A stretch of DNA of 64,000 nt. It comes from Ampullaceana balthica. Its lineage: Eukaryota; Mollusca; Gastropoda; Lymnaeidae. Both the position numbers and the translations under genes were made by a program. Positions 1 through 9,981 of the stretch are shown here, piece by piece. Numbering within the stretch: the first letter of the stretch is position 1; the number at the start of each line of letters is the position of its first letter. The notes under the pieces were generated by a model that worked only from the letters and a program-made list of their open reading frames with translations, made no database searches and was not told the origin of the DNA. The stretch is from the NCBI GenBank assembly GCA_944989445.1, contig CALYLW010000070.1, positions 1,593,852 through 1,657,851 on the forward strand. The letters are read 5' to 3'.

Positions 1-754
1 TCTTTGATGCGTTTTGTTATAATGCATGAAAGTCTGGACACACCTAGTCTTACTTGAGTTACACCTGGAAAAGAAAAAAATAACAATTTTTAAAAGATTT
101 CTGGCTATAGATTATATTACGTTGGTGGGTCTGTTTAATTTATATTGGAATATCTATTAATTAAAGGCAAATACATTCAGCGTGAGGTAGAATGTAATTT
201 ATTTTATTTCTATGTTCCATCACATCTTCTAATAGCTGAATGTTCATGAACTTTACTGGAGCTAAATTATATTCACATATATAACATACTAGCAAAATGT
301 TTGTAAAATATCAGACACTGTTTGTGTTTGTTTCTATTGAGATTATTTGAATAATATTTAAAAAGTTGTGTCCCTTTGACCTACGAACTGGCCGTGAAGC
401 AACTGAGTGGAGTCAACAGGGGATGGAATCTATTAGACCTTTCAGAAGTTTAAGAAATTCTAAAGCCGTTTTGGCATCGTTATTTCCTTTACTCTAGCGT
501 GCGGTGACACTGAACATTTGTTTTGTTCAAACTGGTTGAAGTTTTATTGGTGAATTTTATATTCAGTAGAAATGTATAGTGTAATTAAATAATGCTACAC
601 CCCGAATTTCTTTAACTGGTAGTTATTTACAGCCACTGGCCTATAAGTGATACGCGGTTTACATGACAGAAGTCTGTACAACAATTGTTCTTTGTTGCAT
701 TTTAGAACGTTACGACATCCCAAATTATAAATTATAGATCTGAAAATACTAGAT

Positions 755-964
755 CAGTGATGGTGAACTTATGGCACGCGTGCCAAAGTCGGCACACAGA
801 GCCTCATCAGCCGACACGTGACTAAAATGTTACTTCCATAATCAAAGGAGCTATGTAAAATCCAAATTTTCGGGTTTCATTGAAGTTTTAGCACTTTGCT
901 ATAAATAAGTTTTTTTTTAAATTTTGGGCAGGGCACGGGGCACCAAAAAGCTTCGCCACCCCTG
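755..964. mobile_element. hAT-type non-autonomous element, 210 bp, 8-bp TSD
   Basis: The ends CAGTGATGGTGAAC and (reverse complement) CAGGGGTGGCGAAG form imperfect terminal inverted repeats. The element is flanked by the perfect 8-bp direct repeat TACTAGAT (747-754 and 965-972), the hAT signature. There is no coding capacity. Bases 1-746 before it hold no gene or repeat I can support. Confidence 0.85.
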
Positions 965-1088
965 TACTAGATATACGTGCTAACAAAGTGTAGAGACGTT
1001 TCAATTGTATCCTCTTGATCTTTAAAAATAAACTTCTTAGCCATCATCCATTATAACCTATCCGCCAACCCTTGGGATAATATTCCAG

Positions 1089-1346
1089 GACTGGCAACGC
1101 AGAGTATGAATCAGACGACAGTCTGGACAAACGTCATGTCTGTTTGTAACATCATACCGGAAGTGCTGAACGCCAAGTTCGACTCTGTTGACGACAATTC
1201 AACGATTTTCGTGACGTACGAATGTTTGACTGGCTTCTACATGTCGGGATCATCCAGGGTCTCATGTGACAAAAGTCAAGCACACTGGGGTCTTACTCCT
1301 ACCTGTCACATCATCAACAAGGACACCCGTGTGTTTACCACTGTCA
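1089..1346 (+). CDS. Exon: sushi/CCP domain, phase 1-1
   Basis: The acceptor is TATTCCAG before 1089 and the preferred donor is TCA|GTAGGT at 1347. A second GT four bases on (AG|GTATCT) is possible but gives phase 2, which does not fit the next exon. At 258 bp (86 codons) the exon is symmetrical phase 1-1, the usual arrangement for extracellular CCP exons. The domain has Cys in the order expected (SVC, YEC, VSC, PTC), a Tyr beside the second Cys and Trp between the third and fourth. The CCP family mediates protein binding outside cells in complement-like and adhesion proteins. Confidence 0.8.
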
Positions 1347-4300
1347 GTAGGTATCTTATCATCACTCGTCTTCATATGTGGGACGTGGTGGTCGAGTGGC
1401 AGCGCACTGGACTGTCGTACCGATGGTCACGGGTTCGAATCCGTGTGAAGGCAAAGGTTTGTTCCCGGGGCCTAGGGCGTCCCTGAGTCACCCCGCTCCG
1501 AATGGGTACCTAACACTACATGTAGTTAGGCGGCTGGGTAATGCGTGGAACCCACAAAGCCGTGGCATGTGAATGCTGCATCACTTGCCAACAGATCATC
1601 TGTCATGGTCTGTGGACGCAACTATCTTCTGCATAGAAGGAGCGTCTGTATAGATAAGATAGATAAGATATTTATTTTAGGACTGAGCAAAGAAACTCGT
1701 TTGTGTTGCTTATCTTATATCTGGGGCCGAGTGTGCTCATGACTGGGAAATACATGGTACCCGGGTACTCGGCTCATACATATTATTTTAACAGAGGCGT
1801 CACTAGGGAGGGTTGGTGTCACCCAATGTGGTAGCGCTCACGGTGTCACCACCCTCACACGACTGACCCCATAGAGCGCCTCCGAGTAAGCCAGGGTTAA
1901 ATAACCGGAACATATAACCGGAATTTTACAGTTTGGTATCACCCCTTGTGTCGGGTGTCACACGATGCCGTCCGCACCCTCCGCGTCCCTCTAGAGACGC
2001 CTCTGTATTTTAATATTCCATTTTGTCTTGAGATATAATAGAGATTGAGATAATTAAGTTCTAAATGAATGTTTGTTGCCTATATGACTAGCTGGTAGTT
2101 TAAACCGTTGTAGCACGCAGCACCCAGTTCAACAAAGGGGACTTAATTTCACCTTGACTTTAGGAAACACCTTAACGAAGTGAAGCTGTTATGTGTAAAG
2201 AAAACGCCTCCTCCCTCTACTTTTTTTTAACATAATGGAAGACAAAAAACAGTATGCTGTAGAGTGGGCGAGGAAGAGTTACTGTACCTTCATAAGTCGC
2301 TAGTGAACAAGTTTGTAAAGTCATATCTAACTAAAAAAACGTTACCCTATTATCAATACAACTTTTAAAAAAATAGACATTTTTCAGTGTTAGTAATGAA
2401 AAAGGGCATATAAAATGAATCAACGTTTCAGATGAAAATAGAAAATAAATAAAACAACCCCGTAAAAACAAAGTTTTTGACTATAAATCCCTTATATATG
2501 AGACATAACTAAAAGTATTGATTATGTTGTGGTGAAAGGTCTTGTCACCTGAAGTCAAGTGACCCGTAAAATGTAAACGATAGCGACCGCTACATATAGT
2601 TTATATAGATAAACTAAAAATGCATTAATTTAATTACGGTGAAAAGTGACAAACATTTACAGACTGAAACCGAAATTATCTCCCCTGCCGCTACATATAG
2701 TTTATAATAATTTATATAGATAAACTAAAAATGCATTAATTTAATTACGGTAAGTTCGATCGATCTGAAATTTTGATACAATGCATTGTTAGGTAACACG
2801 GGTCCGTGTGCTAAATTTCAGCTCGATGGCTTCACTGGAAGTGGGTCATTTTCGACTTTTGTTTTTCCGAGGGACGAACGAACGAACGACGAATGAGACG
2901 GCGGTGAAGTTAATATAAGGGATTTAAATAAAATAAACCCGTAAAAACAAAGTTTATGACTATAAATCCCTTATATATGAGACATAACTAACAGTATTGA
3001 TTATTTTCAAACATTTACAGACTGACACCGAGTGATGTCCCTTGTCTTTAATAAATGGGGGTGGGATGTGAGGGGGTGTCGGCACGACAGTCGGCGTCAA
3101 CGCGACGGTCGGCGTCAACTCAAACTCACGTGAAACTGGCAGAAAAAAAAACAATAACAAACAGTGAATTTTGAATTACATACCTCATATAAGGATAAAC
3201 TAAAAATGCATTTAATTTAATTACGGTACGTTCGATCGATCTGAAATTTTGATACGATGCATTGTTAGGTCAGACGGGTCCGTGTGCCAAATTTCAGTTC
3301 GATCGGATTATGGGAAGTGGGTCATTTTTGACTTCTGTTTTTCCGCCCGCCCGCCCGCCGAGCCCAAGACAGAGACGGCCGCGAAGTTAATATAAGGGAT
3401 TTAATAAAACAAACCCGTAAAAACAAAGTTTTTGACTATAAATCCCTTATATATGAGACATAAATAACAGTATTGATTATTTTCAAACATTTACAGACTG
3501 ACACCGAGTGATGTCCCTTGTCTTTAATAAATGGGGGTGGGATGCGAGGGGGTGTCGGCACGACGGTCGGCGTCAACACGAAGGTCGGCGTCAACTCAAA
3601 CTCACGTGGAACTGGCAGAAAAAAAACAATAACAAACAGTGAATTTTGAATTACATACCTCATATAAGGATAAACTAAAAATGCTCTAATTTAATTACGG
3701 TACGTTCGATCGATCTGAAATTTTGATACAATGCATTGTTAGGTTAGACGGGTCCGTGTGCCAAATTTCAGTTTGATCGGATCATGGGAAGCTGGGTCAT
3801 TTTTGACTTCTGTTTTTCCGCCCTCCCGCCCGCCGAGCCCAAGACAGACAGAGAGAGAGAGACGGCCGCGAAGTTAATATAAGGGATTTAAAAATTATAC
3901 ACATTTCTTGCACATCATAAGCTTGTTCCGCTATCCACTTCGCTGGCAAATGTTTTGATAAATTTTAAAGATAATAGGTTTAAGGAATTTTAATGTTTAT
4001 ATTTGACCAAACAACTATTCCAATCAACCATCGTAGATGTGACTGGGACAATAATGTACGTTCGATCTCTGAGAAATTATGCGTAGGAAAATACTAGTGA
4101 CAAAAGCTGCATAATATTATGTAAAACTGTGATAAGTGTACATGTCTTGTTTTAAGCGTGCGTGTGCGTGCGTCTGTTTATATATGTGTGTGTATGCTGC
4201 TCTGTCACTTGTAGATAATATAAAAGACGTATTCCCGTTTGTCTGTTTCCATGGCAACGCAGATGTGACAACAGAAGAATGGTGGTACTACCTCCTGGCG

Positions 4301-7300
4301 GGACTTCTGGGGCTGATTGCCTTAACCTTGGTAATAGCCGCCTTGTGCCACTGTTGTTGGTGAGTACTCAATAGACCGCACGTCAGCCATGGAGTAAAGG
4401 CTGAACAATTGTTCGATGTCAGTATTCCTTTTGTTCTTAAATTTCAACATTCTACACATATATTCATATTTTTTAAAGCAATTTTTTGAACACGTCAAAA
4501 TTAGGTTAGTTGATCATTTGTCAAAATTAGGTTAGTTTATCATTTGTCAAAATTAGGTTAGTTGATCATTTGTCAAAATTAGGTTAGTTGATTATTTGTC
4601 AAAATTAGGTTAGTTGATTATTTGTCAAAATTAGGTTAGTTGATCATTTGTCAAAATTAGGTTAGTTGATCATTTGTCAAAATTAGGTTAGTTGATCATT
4701 TGTCAAAATTAGGTTAGTTGATCATTTGTCAAAATTATGTTAGTTGATCATTTGTCTCATCAAGCAGTCACATTTTCGTGATAATGTTTCGCCTGCTTCG
4801 CTCTGGGTAGGAAGAATTTCGGAAAGAAAAAAAAATCAGAAAAACTATTTTAAAAACATTTCTTGCCCAAACAATACTGTTCGAATTAGTTAAACTAATG
4901 CATTATCGGTCTAAGGGCATTGGAGGCCCTAGGCGATGTGAATTTGGTTGCCCTAAATGTAATAGAAAAATTAAAAATAAAAATATGGAAAGATTCTTCT
5001 GCGAGGCCCCCACTAATGATGAGACTAATCGGATGCCCTAGACGGCTGCCTAGTTTGCCTATGCCTAAAGCCGGCCCTGACTAAAACGACATACATATCA
5101 GTCAGGCTTTCATTAATATATTACATTTGTAGTGTTTTAAAATGATTTGGAAGGTGCATCGAAAAAATAAATTAAGAAAAATGCATGAACAATATACATG
5201 TATAACATAAATGTATTAATGATATAAAAAGGAGTGACGCGTAGAATCTTCAAAATTATTGCTTTCTGGTCTTACATTATCCCCCCCCTCCGCCCCCCAC
5301 ACCCCACTGTTTTGTTGTCCGTATCTTCTTCGACCCAATTTCAGGTGCCCTACTCACCTTGTTACAGTGTATCCTTATAATTCCAACTCACCAAAAGAAG
5401 TCAGAAGGACACGCCCATGGTGCCCGTGCTGTCATCAGAGAAAGATTCTGTTGACGCTCGAGTCACGTGACCTGAAGGATAGCGTTTTCCGGGTAAGAGC
5501 AAGCGGTTTCTCTCTTTGCGACTAAATGTCCTTGACCCAAATAAGTGTGATTGTTTGAAGAACGTTATCAATAGAAATGTGCTTCCATCAGGGCAGTCTT
5601 AACGCATAGGCCCGTTGGGAATTTGCCCGGGGGCCGACGAGCATAGGGGCCCCATGGGAATATGTTTATTTATATATATTATGTATATTTTTTTTTATTC
5701 CTGCGGGGGAGGGGCCCAACACTATTTCTTTGCCCGAGGGGTCCAAAATGGTGTAAAGACGGCTCTGGCTTCCATACATGTGTTACGTAAAGCTTGCCAG
5801 GTTTGTGTAAATTATCACAATTTAAAAAATAATTGTGCGATTGCTGTCGTGCTTGATTATTGTCATGGATGACTTTGTCTTTCCGTGTCGTCCATTTGTC
5901 CAAAACATTTGCCTCAATCAATGTATTTGTGTATGTAATTGTCTCTATAAGTATTATTATAATAATTATATTTCCCTATTTCTCTTTTCAGCCATTCTAT
6001 CTCTAATTTTGTAAATCCCTCAATCTCTCAATGAACTCAATCTACATTTTCTCAATCCATTTATTCCCATTTCTACCTATCAGTGTTTAACGCCCCCCTC
6101 CCGAACACTCTCCTTTTTTCTAACGGTGTGAAATTCCGTCCCGTGTTCCAGGTGCCGGACAACGTTTCTCGCCGCGACACCCACAACAAGGAGGGCGGGG
6201 GCGCGCACTTTGGGTCACACAGCATTGTGTCGTCTGGATACACCGAAAAGTTAGAGCAAACTGGAAGACGGGCGTATAATCCAGTCAGCCAGGGGCGTAT
6301 CTCAGAGGTATCGCAAGATCAATATTTTATAATTTACAACAACGATAGCTAACTTAAATTAGGATAAAAAATCAAATCCATCCCTATTATTTAAATTAAA
6401 CAGATGAATTGAGCATTAATGAATACAAGCTTCTCCTTTCGATGCAAGGAACTTCTTTTTCGCTTCCGGTTCTGCTCTTCCACGAAAACCCAAAATACGT
6501 TGTATGCTTTACAAGCATTTTGCTTTCACATCGCCTTCTATGTCTATGATTTAGAGTAGGGTTGTTAAACGATAATCCGAAATCCAATTATCGGTTTTGA
6601 AAGCGATAATCTGTTTAAAATTTCCCCAAACCGATAATCGAATTTAAATTAAAAAAAATAATCATTTCCGTACTGAAAATTTGAAAAAAATAGTCGAACA
6701 AAATTTAGTCCCGCATTTGCTGACATTTTCATCCAATATGGCCAACAAGGCCATGGTGTGTTTGTTTATACGTTTTGAGCGTTCCGTGCAGTGTGTTTTT
6801 AAATTAACAGTTTATTAATACATTTATAGTTTGGCGAAATGTGTGACGTCAGTAAGTTAATTGATGTCCGAAATCGACAAAAATAGACGCAATAAATGCA
6901 GTCTCTATTGTCAAAATCATGATGTAGGCTAGACATAAAATGCAATTCTCCACATTACGTATTGCGTGTGACATCATTTCGCTAATTTCACCATCTTCGC
7001 CAGCCCTAGAAACAGCTCTGGGTGGGACGGAATTTTCTTAATTCAACGAAAACTGTCACGTCATTTCCTTATTCCACGTCATATTCGTCTTATAAGAATA
7101 TATTTCTACTAGGGGCGTTCCAGATTCAAATTTTTGAAATTTGGCTGCAGTCGAAGCCGGAGTCGGATTTGTTAAAATGGCCGGATTCCGCATTTGCCGG
7201 AGCTGGAGCTATTATATTTATTTATACTTTATCGCAAAATCTGCAAGCCGGATTCGGCCGGTTTATGAAGTAAAATTCTGCCGGAACCGGAGGCGGATTT

Positions 7301-8309
7301 GTAAAAATTACCAGATTTGCCGGAGCCAAAATCCGGTACACCCCTAATTTCTATGAAGTCAGCGGTAAAACGTTAATCGGTTTTAAAATGGATTAACATA
7401 ACGGATAATCGGTTTGCCCAAAAAAACCCGAAATTAACAACCCTAATTTAGAGATACAATCCTCAATTTTGTTTTAATGTTTTTGAATCGATGGACTGTC
7501 TCGCTTTGTTTTCAACTTGTTAAAAAACTTTTATTTTTCGTCTATTTATCTATTTACTTACTTTTGATAACAAACTTAACCTTACACCACGGCACAAGCT
7601 CAATCTGTGAAGTATGCACGAGTCGGAGTGGAATAGGAATCGTGAGTGTAAATATAAATGGGGATGGGGGATATGAGATATGGATGGGTAACGAGGAGGG
7701 ACGGAGTAGTTAAAATGGAATTGAGAATGTTTAACGAGGAGTTAGGAGGTAATGATAGCTTTGATGGTAATGAGAATGAAGCGGGTAGTAATGGTGTAGA
7801 GGTTAATGATACTGATAATGTTGAAGATAATAAGAACGTAGGGGGTAATCATGATGTAGATGGTAAAGAGAATTTTGAAGGTAATGAAAGAATGACGTGA
7901 AGAATGTTAAAGATAATGAGAATGATAAGGTTATTGAAATCAATGAGAATGGAAAAGTTTTCGGCTGAAAAGTGGCAATGGATGTGGACACATGCAAACA
8001 CCCGGCTTGAATCATCTTTGCCGAAGTACATGAATTAATTAATTAGAAGTTTGCTCATGATTTTCACTTGTAAACTCGTTATTAAAATGAAATGTAATCA
8101 ATAACAAACTAAAGTTCAGTTGTTTACATAGTGTGATTATTTTCATACAGATACATTCTAAGAGTAACACAGTCACAGACGGCATGACGTCAGTCGAGAG
8201 CCAGCGCGAGGTCCAGGCGTTGGCCAACATCCGACCGGCCAAATACCCTGGCAAAGTTTGGATGCCCCACAAGCACAATGTCCGAAATATCAACACAAGC
8301 ACAAAGTAA
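1089..8309 (+). CDS. Sushi (CCP) domain type I membrane protein, 3' five exons (5' end outside window or not found)
   Basis: Five plus-strand coding blocks, 1089-1346, 4263-4359, 5345-5492, 6152-6307 and 8151-8309, join with matching phases (1-1, 1-2, 2-0, 0-0, 0-stop) and give 271 residues plus a TAA stop. The order is one sushi domain with four Cys and the usual Trp before the last Cys, a short linker, a single hydrophobic helix, a Cys-rich juxtamembrane stretch (CHCCWCP), and a basic, Ser/Thr-rich cytoplasmic tail of about 175 residues without an enzymatic domain I recognise. This is the plan of a cell-surface receptor or adhesion protein. The signal peptide and any further ectodomain exons must lie upstream. 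The introns hold a SINE, hAT elements, a minisatellite and a tandem element array. Seen: the splice sites, phases and domain. Inferred: that the blocks form one transcript. The exact gene is not recognised. Confidence 0.72.
1387..1675 (+). mobile_element. tRNA-derived SINE, copy 1
   Basis: The head carries a pol III A box (TGGTCGAGTGG) and B box (GGTTCGAATCC) at tRNA spacing. The body runs through GCGTCCCTGAGTCACCCCGC and the tail contains AGAAGGAGCGTCTGTA followed by GATAAGATA-type repeats. It is nearly identical to 49230-49516. It lies only about 40 bp after the CCP exon donor. The tail matches the 3' end of the LINE at 37977-39997. Confidence 0.88.
1792..2005. mobile_element. hAT-type non-autonomous element, 214 bp, 8-bp TSD
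   Basis: The termini CAGAGGCGTCACTAG and (reverse complement) CAGAGGCGTCTCTAG are inverted repeats. The perfect 8-bp target duplication TATTTTAA is at 1784-1791 and 2006-2013. It lies in the intron after the CCP exon. Confidence 0.88.
2456..3890 (+). repeat. Three head-to-tail copies of a ~480-bp non-autonomous element with a tetranucleotide core
   Basis: Units begin near 2456, 2936 and 3412 with CCCGTAAAAACAAAGTTT...ATAAATCCCTTATATATGAG and end in TTAATATAAGGGATTTA, so TAAATCCCTTATAT and ATATAAGGGATTTA are terminal inverted repeats. Each has a conserved block with TTCGATCGATCTGAAATTTT and a variable short repeat (CGAA)n or (CCCG)n at the same place. Tandem copies with a fixed microsatellite slot resemble Helentron-associated (HINE/pearl-like) elements; that assignment is inference. 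Confidence 0.7.
4263..4359 (+). CDS. Exon: transmembrane helix of the sushi-domain protein, phase 1-2
   Basis: The acceptor is GGCAACGCAG before 4263 and the donor TTG|GTGAGT is near-consensus. The block reads VTTEEWWYY followed by about 21 hydrophobic residues (LLAGLLGLIALTLVIAAL), then CHCC. This is a single-pass helix flanked by acidic residues outside and Cys inside. The inner Cys are candidates for palmitoylation (inference). The phase-1 start fits the phase-1 end of the CCP exon. Confidence 0.75.
4494..4757 (+). repeat. 26-bp minisatellite, about 10 units
   Basis: Tandem units of GTCAAAATTAGGTTAGTTGA plus TCATTT, with rare changes (GATT for GATC, one TTATGTTAG). It lies in the intron after the transmembrane exon of the sushi-domain gene. 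Confidence 0.92.
4917..5082. mobile_element. Fragment of a hAT-like non-autonomous element
   Basis: The right end CCTAAAGCCGGCCCTG is a typical hAT-type terminus (CAGGGCCGGCTTTAGG in reverse). The left part carries GGAGGCCCTAGGCGATG, but no matching left terminus or target duplication is visible, so the element is truncated. Confidence 0.5.
5345..5492 (+). CDS. Exon: cytoplasmic tail part 1, phase 2-0
   Basis: The pyrimidine-rich acceptor TTTCAG precedes 5345 and the donor CGG|GTAAGA is strong. The first base completes the Trp codon begun in the membrane exon, giving ...CCW-CPTHLVTVYPYN... The peptide is basic (EVRRTRPW) and has a second Cys cluster (CPCCHQRK). No known domain is recognised. 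It ends in phase 0, matching the next block. Confidence 0.7.
5589..5767. mobile_element. hAT-type non-autonomous element, 179 bp, 8-bp TSD
   Basis: The ends CAGGGCAGTCTTAACGC and (reverse complement) CAGAGCCGTCTTTACACC are inverted repeats. The perfect 8-bp duplication GCTTCCAT sits at 5581-5588 and 5768-5775. It lies in the intron between the two cytoplasmic-tail exons. Confidence 0.9.
6152..6307 (+). CDS. Exon: cytoplasmic tail part 2, phase 0-0
   Basis: The acceptor CGTGTTCCAG precedes 6152 and the donor GAG|GTATCG follows 6307. The 52 codons are Gly/Ser/Arg-rich (VPDNVSRRDTHNKEGGG...) with two tyrosines in the contexts SSGYTEKL and RRAYNPVS, which could be phosphorylation sites (inference). 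This block is GC-richer than the flanking intron, as expected for coding DNA here. Confidence 0.7.
6557..7445. mobile_element. hAT-type element with TAGGGTTGTTAA ends, 8-bp TSD, carrying a nested element
   Basis: TAGGGTTGTTAA and TTAACAACCCTA are the termini; the target duplication ATTTAGAG is at 6549-6556 and 7446-7453. The outer parts repeat the motif CGATAATC in inverted orientation. Another element (7110-7346) has inserted inside. No transposase remains. Confidence 0.85.
7110..7346. mobile_element. Nested hAT-type element, 237 bp
   Basis: Termini are TAGGGGCGTTCC and GGTACACCCCTA, flanked by ATTTCTAC (7102-7109) and ATTTCTAT (7347-7354), an 8-bp duplication with one change. The interior is palindromic around GCCGGA-rich blocks. 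It sits inside the 6557-7445 element and is therefore younger. Confidence 0.78.
7640..7910 (+). repeat. Low-complexity GGTAATGA-like purine-rich stretch
   Basis: Imperfect repetition of GGTAATGAGAATGA-type words gives an open frame rich in Asn, Gly and Asp. There are no splice signals in phase with the neighbouring exons, so I treat it as intronic simple sequence. Confidence 0.55.
8151..8309 (+). CDS. Exon: C-terminal tail and stop of the sushi-domain protein
   Basis: The acceptor is TTTTCATACAG before 8151. It is read in phase 0 for 52 codons to TAA at 8307-8309. The peptide includes SVESQREVQALANIRPAKYP and ends NTSTK. The reading frame is open only in this frame and has the higher GC of the other exons. 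The 3' UTR starts at 8310 and contains a 60-bp tandem duplication. Candidate AATAAA signals occur near 9730-9735 and 9843, but the true poly(A) site cannot be fixed. Confidence 0.7.
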   Translation: MHSKSNTVTDGMTSVESQREVQALANIRPAKYPGKVWMPHKHNVRNINTSTK

Positions 8310-8318
8310 AAATTTGAC

Positions 8319-8438
8319 CCACAATTCTTCTGAGATAAGTTTTTGACAGACATCAGTTTACTAAACAAACACGAATTTCCACAATTCTTCTGAGATAAGT
8401 CTTGGACAGACATCAGTTTCCTAAACACACACGAATTT
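8319..8438 (+). repeat. 60-bp tandem duplication in the 3' UTR
   Basis: Two 60-bp copies, both containing ACAATTCTTCTGAGATAAGT (8321 and 8381), lie ten bases after the stop codon of the sushi-domain gene and differ at only a few positions. Confidence 0.8.
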
Positions 8439-8439
8439 C

Positions 8440-9973
8440 GTAAGATTGAAACATTCAAATCTGTGGATGTTGTTGGATAAAATCATAAAGCTGAGTTTAA
8501 AAACAACTTTTTAAACTCTAGATTGTGTCAGAAATAACTCAAGTTTTTTGTTTATCTCTAGGCTAGTAAAGTGTACATGGAATGGAGTAAGCGAATTGAT
8601 CTAACTGGACTAGTTAGAAATGTTAGAAATATACAAAATTGAACTCTGTTTTTATACTAAGAATACTGATTAAAGATGGTTAACTTGACTTTTGTTAATC
8701 TTCAAACTATTAAAATTTATGTTAAGTGAGGTGAATGTTTGTTTTTTAAAATTTTTTTCATTTTTTTAAACTCCATGTTGTGAGTACCTCTGTATATTTA
8801 GGCTTGACATATTTTTTGTTTCACTAAAAAAATAACAAAAAATAGGTATGTCTCTCATAAAAAAAAATTGCAAGTGATCTTGAAATGTACTATTAAAAAT
8901 ATTTAAAGAATATTGTAGCACGAGTGGATTCTCTATTACGCGCCTCCCATTTTTTTCAATTGTACCTTAAAATTCGCACACCTTCACCTCAGAGAACAGT
9001 TGCCACAAAGCTATAACCTCAAAAGATGCGAAGAACCGTTTTATAAATTGTTTTAATACTATAAGAATATCTTAATGAAAATTGTAACCTTACATGCTAA
9101 GTCTAGTATGCTGTGGACGCTTTGGAATTTCTATGATTTTCCCTAAACAACTCGCACCACACATAATATTCTCTGGTATCGACAAGAAGAGAGGCTACGC
9201 CTAGCAAAGTGAAATGGCTTCTCAATGATCATTGGCTTCATCGTTTCTAGGTTTCCCTCGAAACCATAATCCGAAGCTGGATGTTGTCATTCTTGAAGCA
9301 CTAGGTGACATTCTAGCATTTGGCTGCGGGTTTGTCCCGCAACTTATCCCGATTTGCGTGGAGGTGACGCTGCAAGACAGGGTAGACTTCTTATTATTAG
9401 AAGGTGTAGCCCAATTCATACTCAATGTAGATTTTTCACCATTTAGGAACTGAGAGGTTTGTAAACTTATCTGTTGGACTGAATGAAACGGACTTGGAAA
9501 ACATGTGTGTATAGTCGCCTGAAGCATAGTTAAGGATCGTGAAAAGAAACATGCACAACTAAAATTATTATGTGGAAACATTAAATATTCATCTTGACAA
9601 AAATGAACTGTATTAAAAAATTGAAGAAAAATATTTAAAAACCATAATTATGAAACATTATTTCGCTTACTTATCTTTATATTAATAAGGAAAGTACATA
9701 GGATTTTCAGATTGATATTACTCGAAAAATAAATAAACGTTTGCCCATCAATTAAGGACACATGACAAACTTTATTTCCACATATTACTAAAGTTTAAAT
9801 AAACTTAAATTTCTCTTATTAAAAAATCTATAACATTTTATTATACACCAATCCTAATGACAATAAATACGTTCATTATCAGGACATAGGCACTGTCCTC
9901 CACTTTCATTCAGAGACAGTTATATTACATATTTTTTTATCCTGTACCTTCATTAGGTAGACATAAAGTAACC
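8440..9973. other. 3' UTR / intergenic sequence without a supported gene
   Basis: AT-rich sequence after the sushi-domain gene. A GC-richer island at about 9220-9460 is open on both strands (119 codons on minus, 73 on plus) but matches nothing I recognise and has no convincing splice sites. Confidence 0.4.
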
Positions 9974-9981
9974 CGTGTAGC

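Noticed and set aside
1387..1460. A functional tRNA gene at the A/B boxes
   Set aside because: Two near-identical ~290-bp copies with a GATAA tail show a SINE; no proper acceptor stem closes the cloverleaf.
4494..4757. A CRISPR-like or regulatory array
   Set aside because: Plain 26-bp tandem repeat without unique spacers.
7658..7900. Asn/Gly/Asp-rich 80-codon ORF as an extra exon of the sushi gene
   Set aside because: Low complexity, with no phase-0 acceptor and donor pair. Exons at 6307 and 8151 already join in phase 0.
9222..9581. 119-codon minus ORF as a gene
   Set aside because: Both strands are open here, with no recognisable motif and no splice sites that fit. Kept only as an unexplained GC-rich island.
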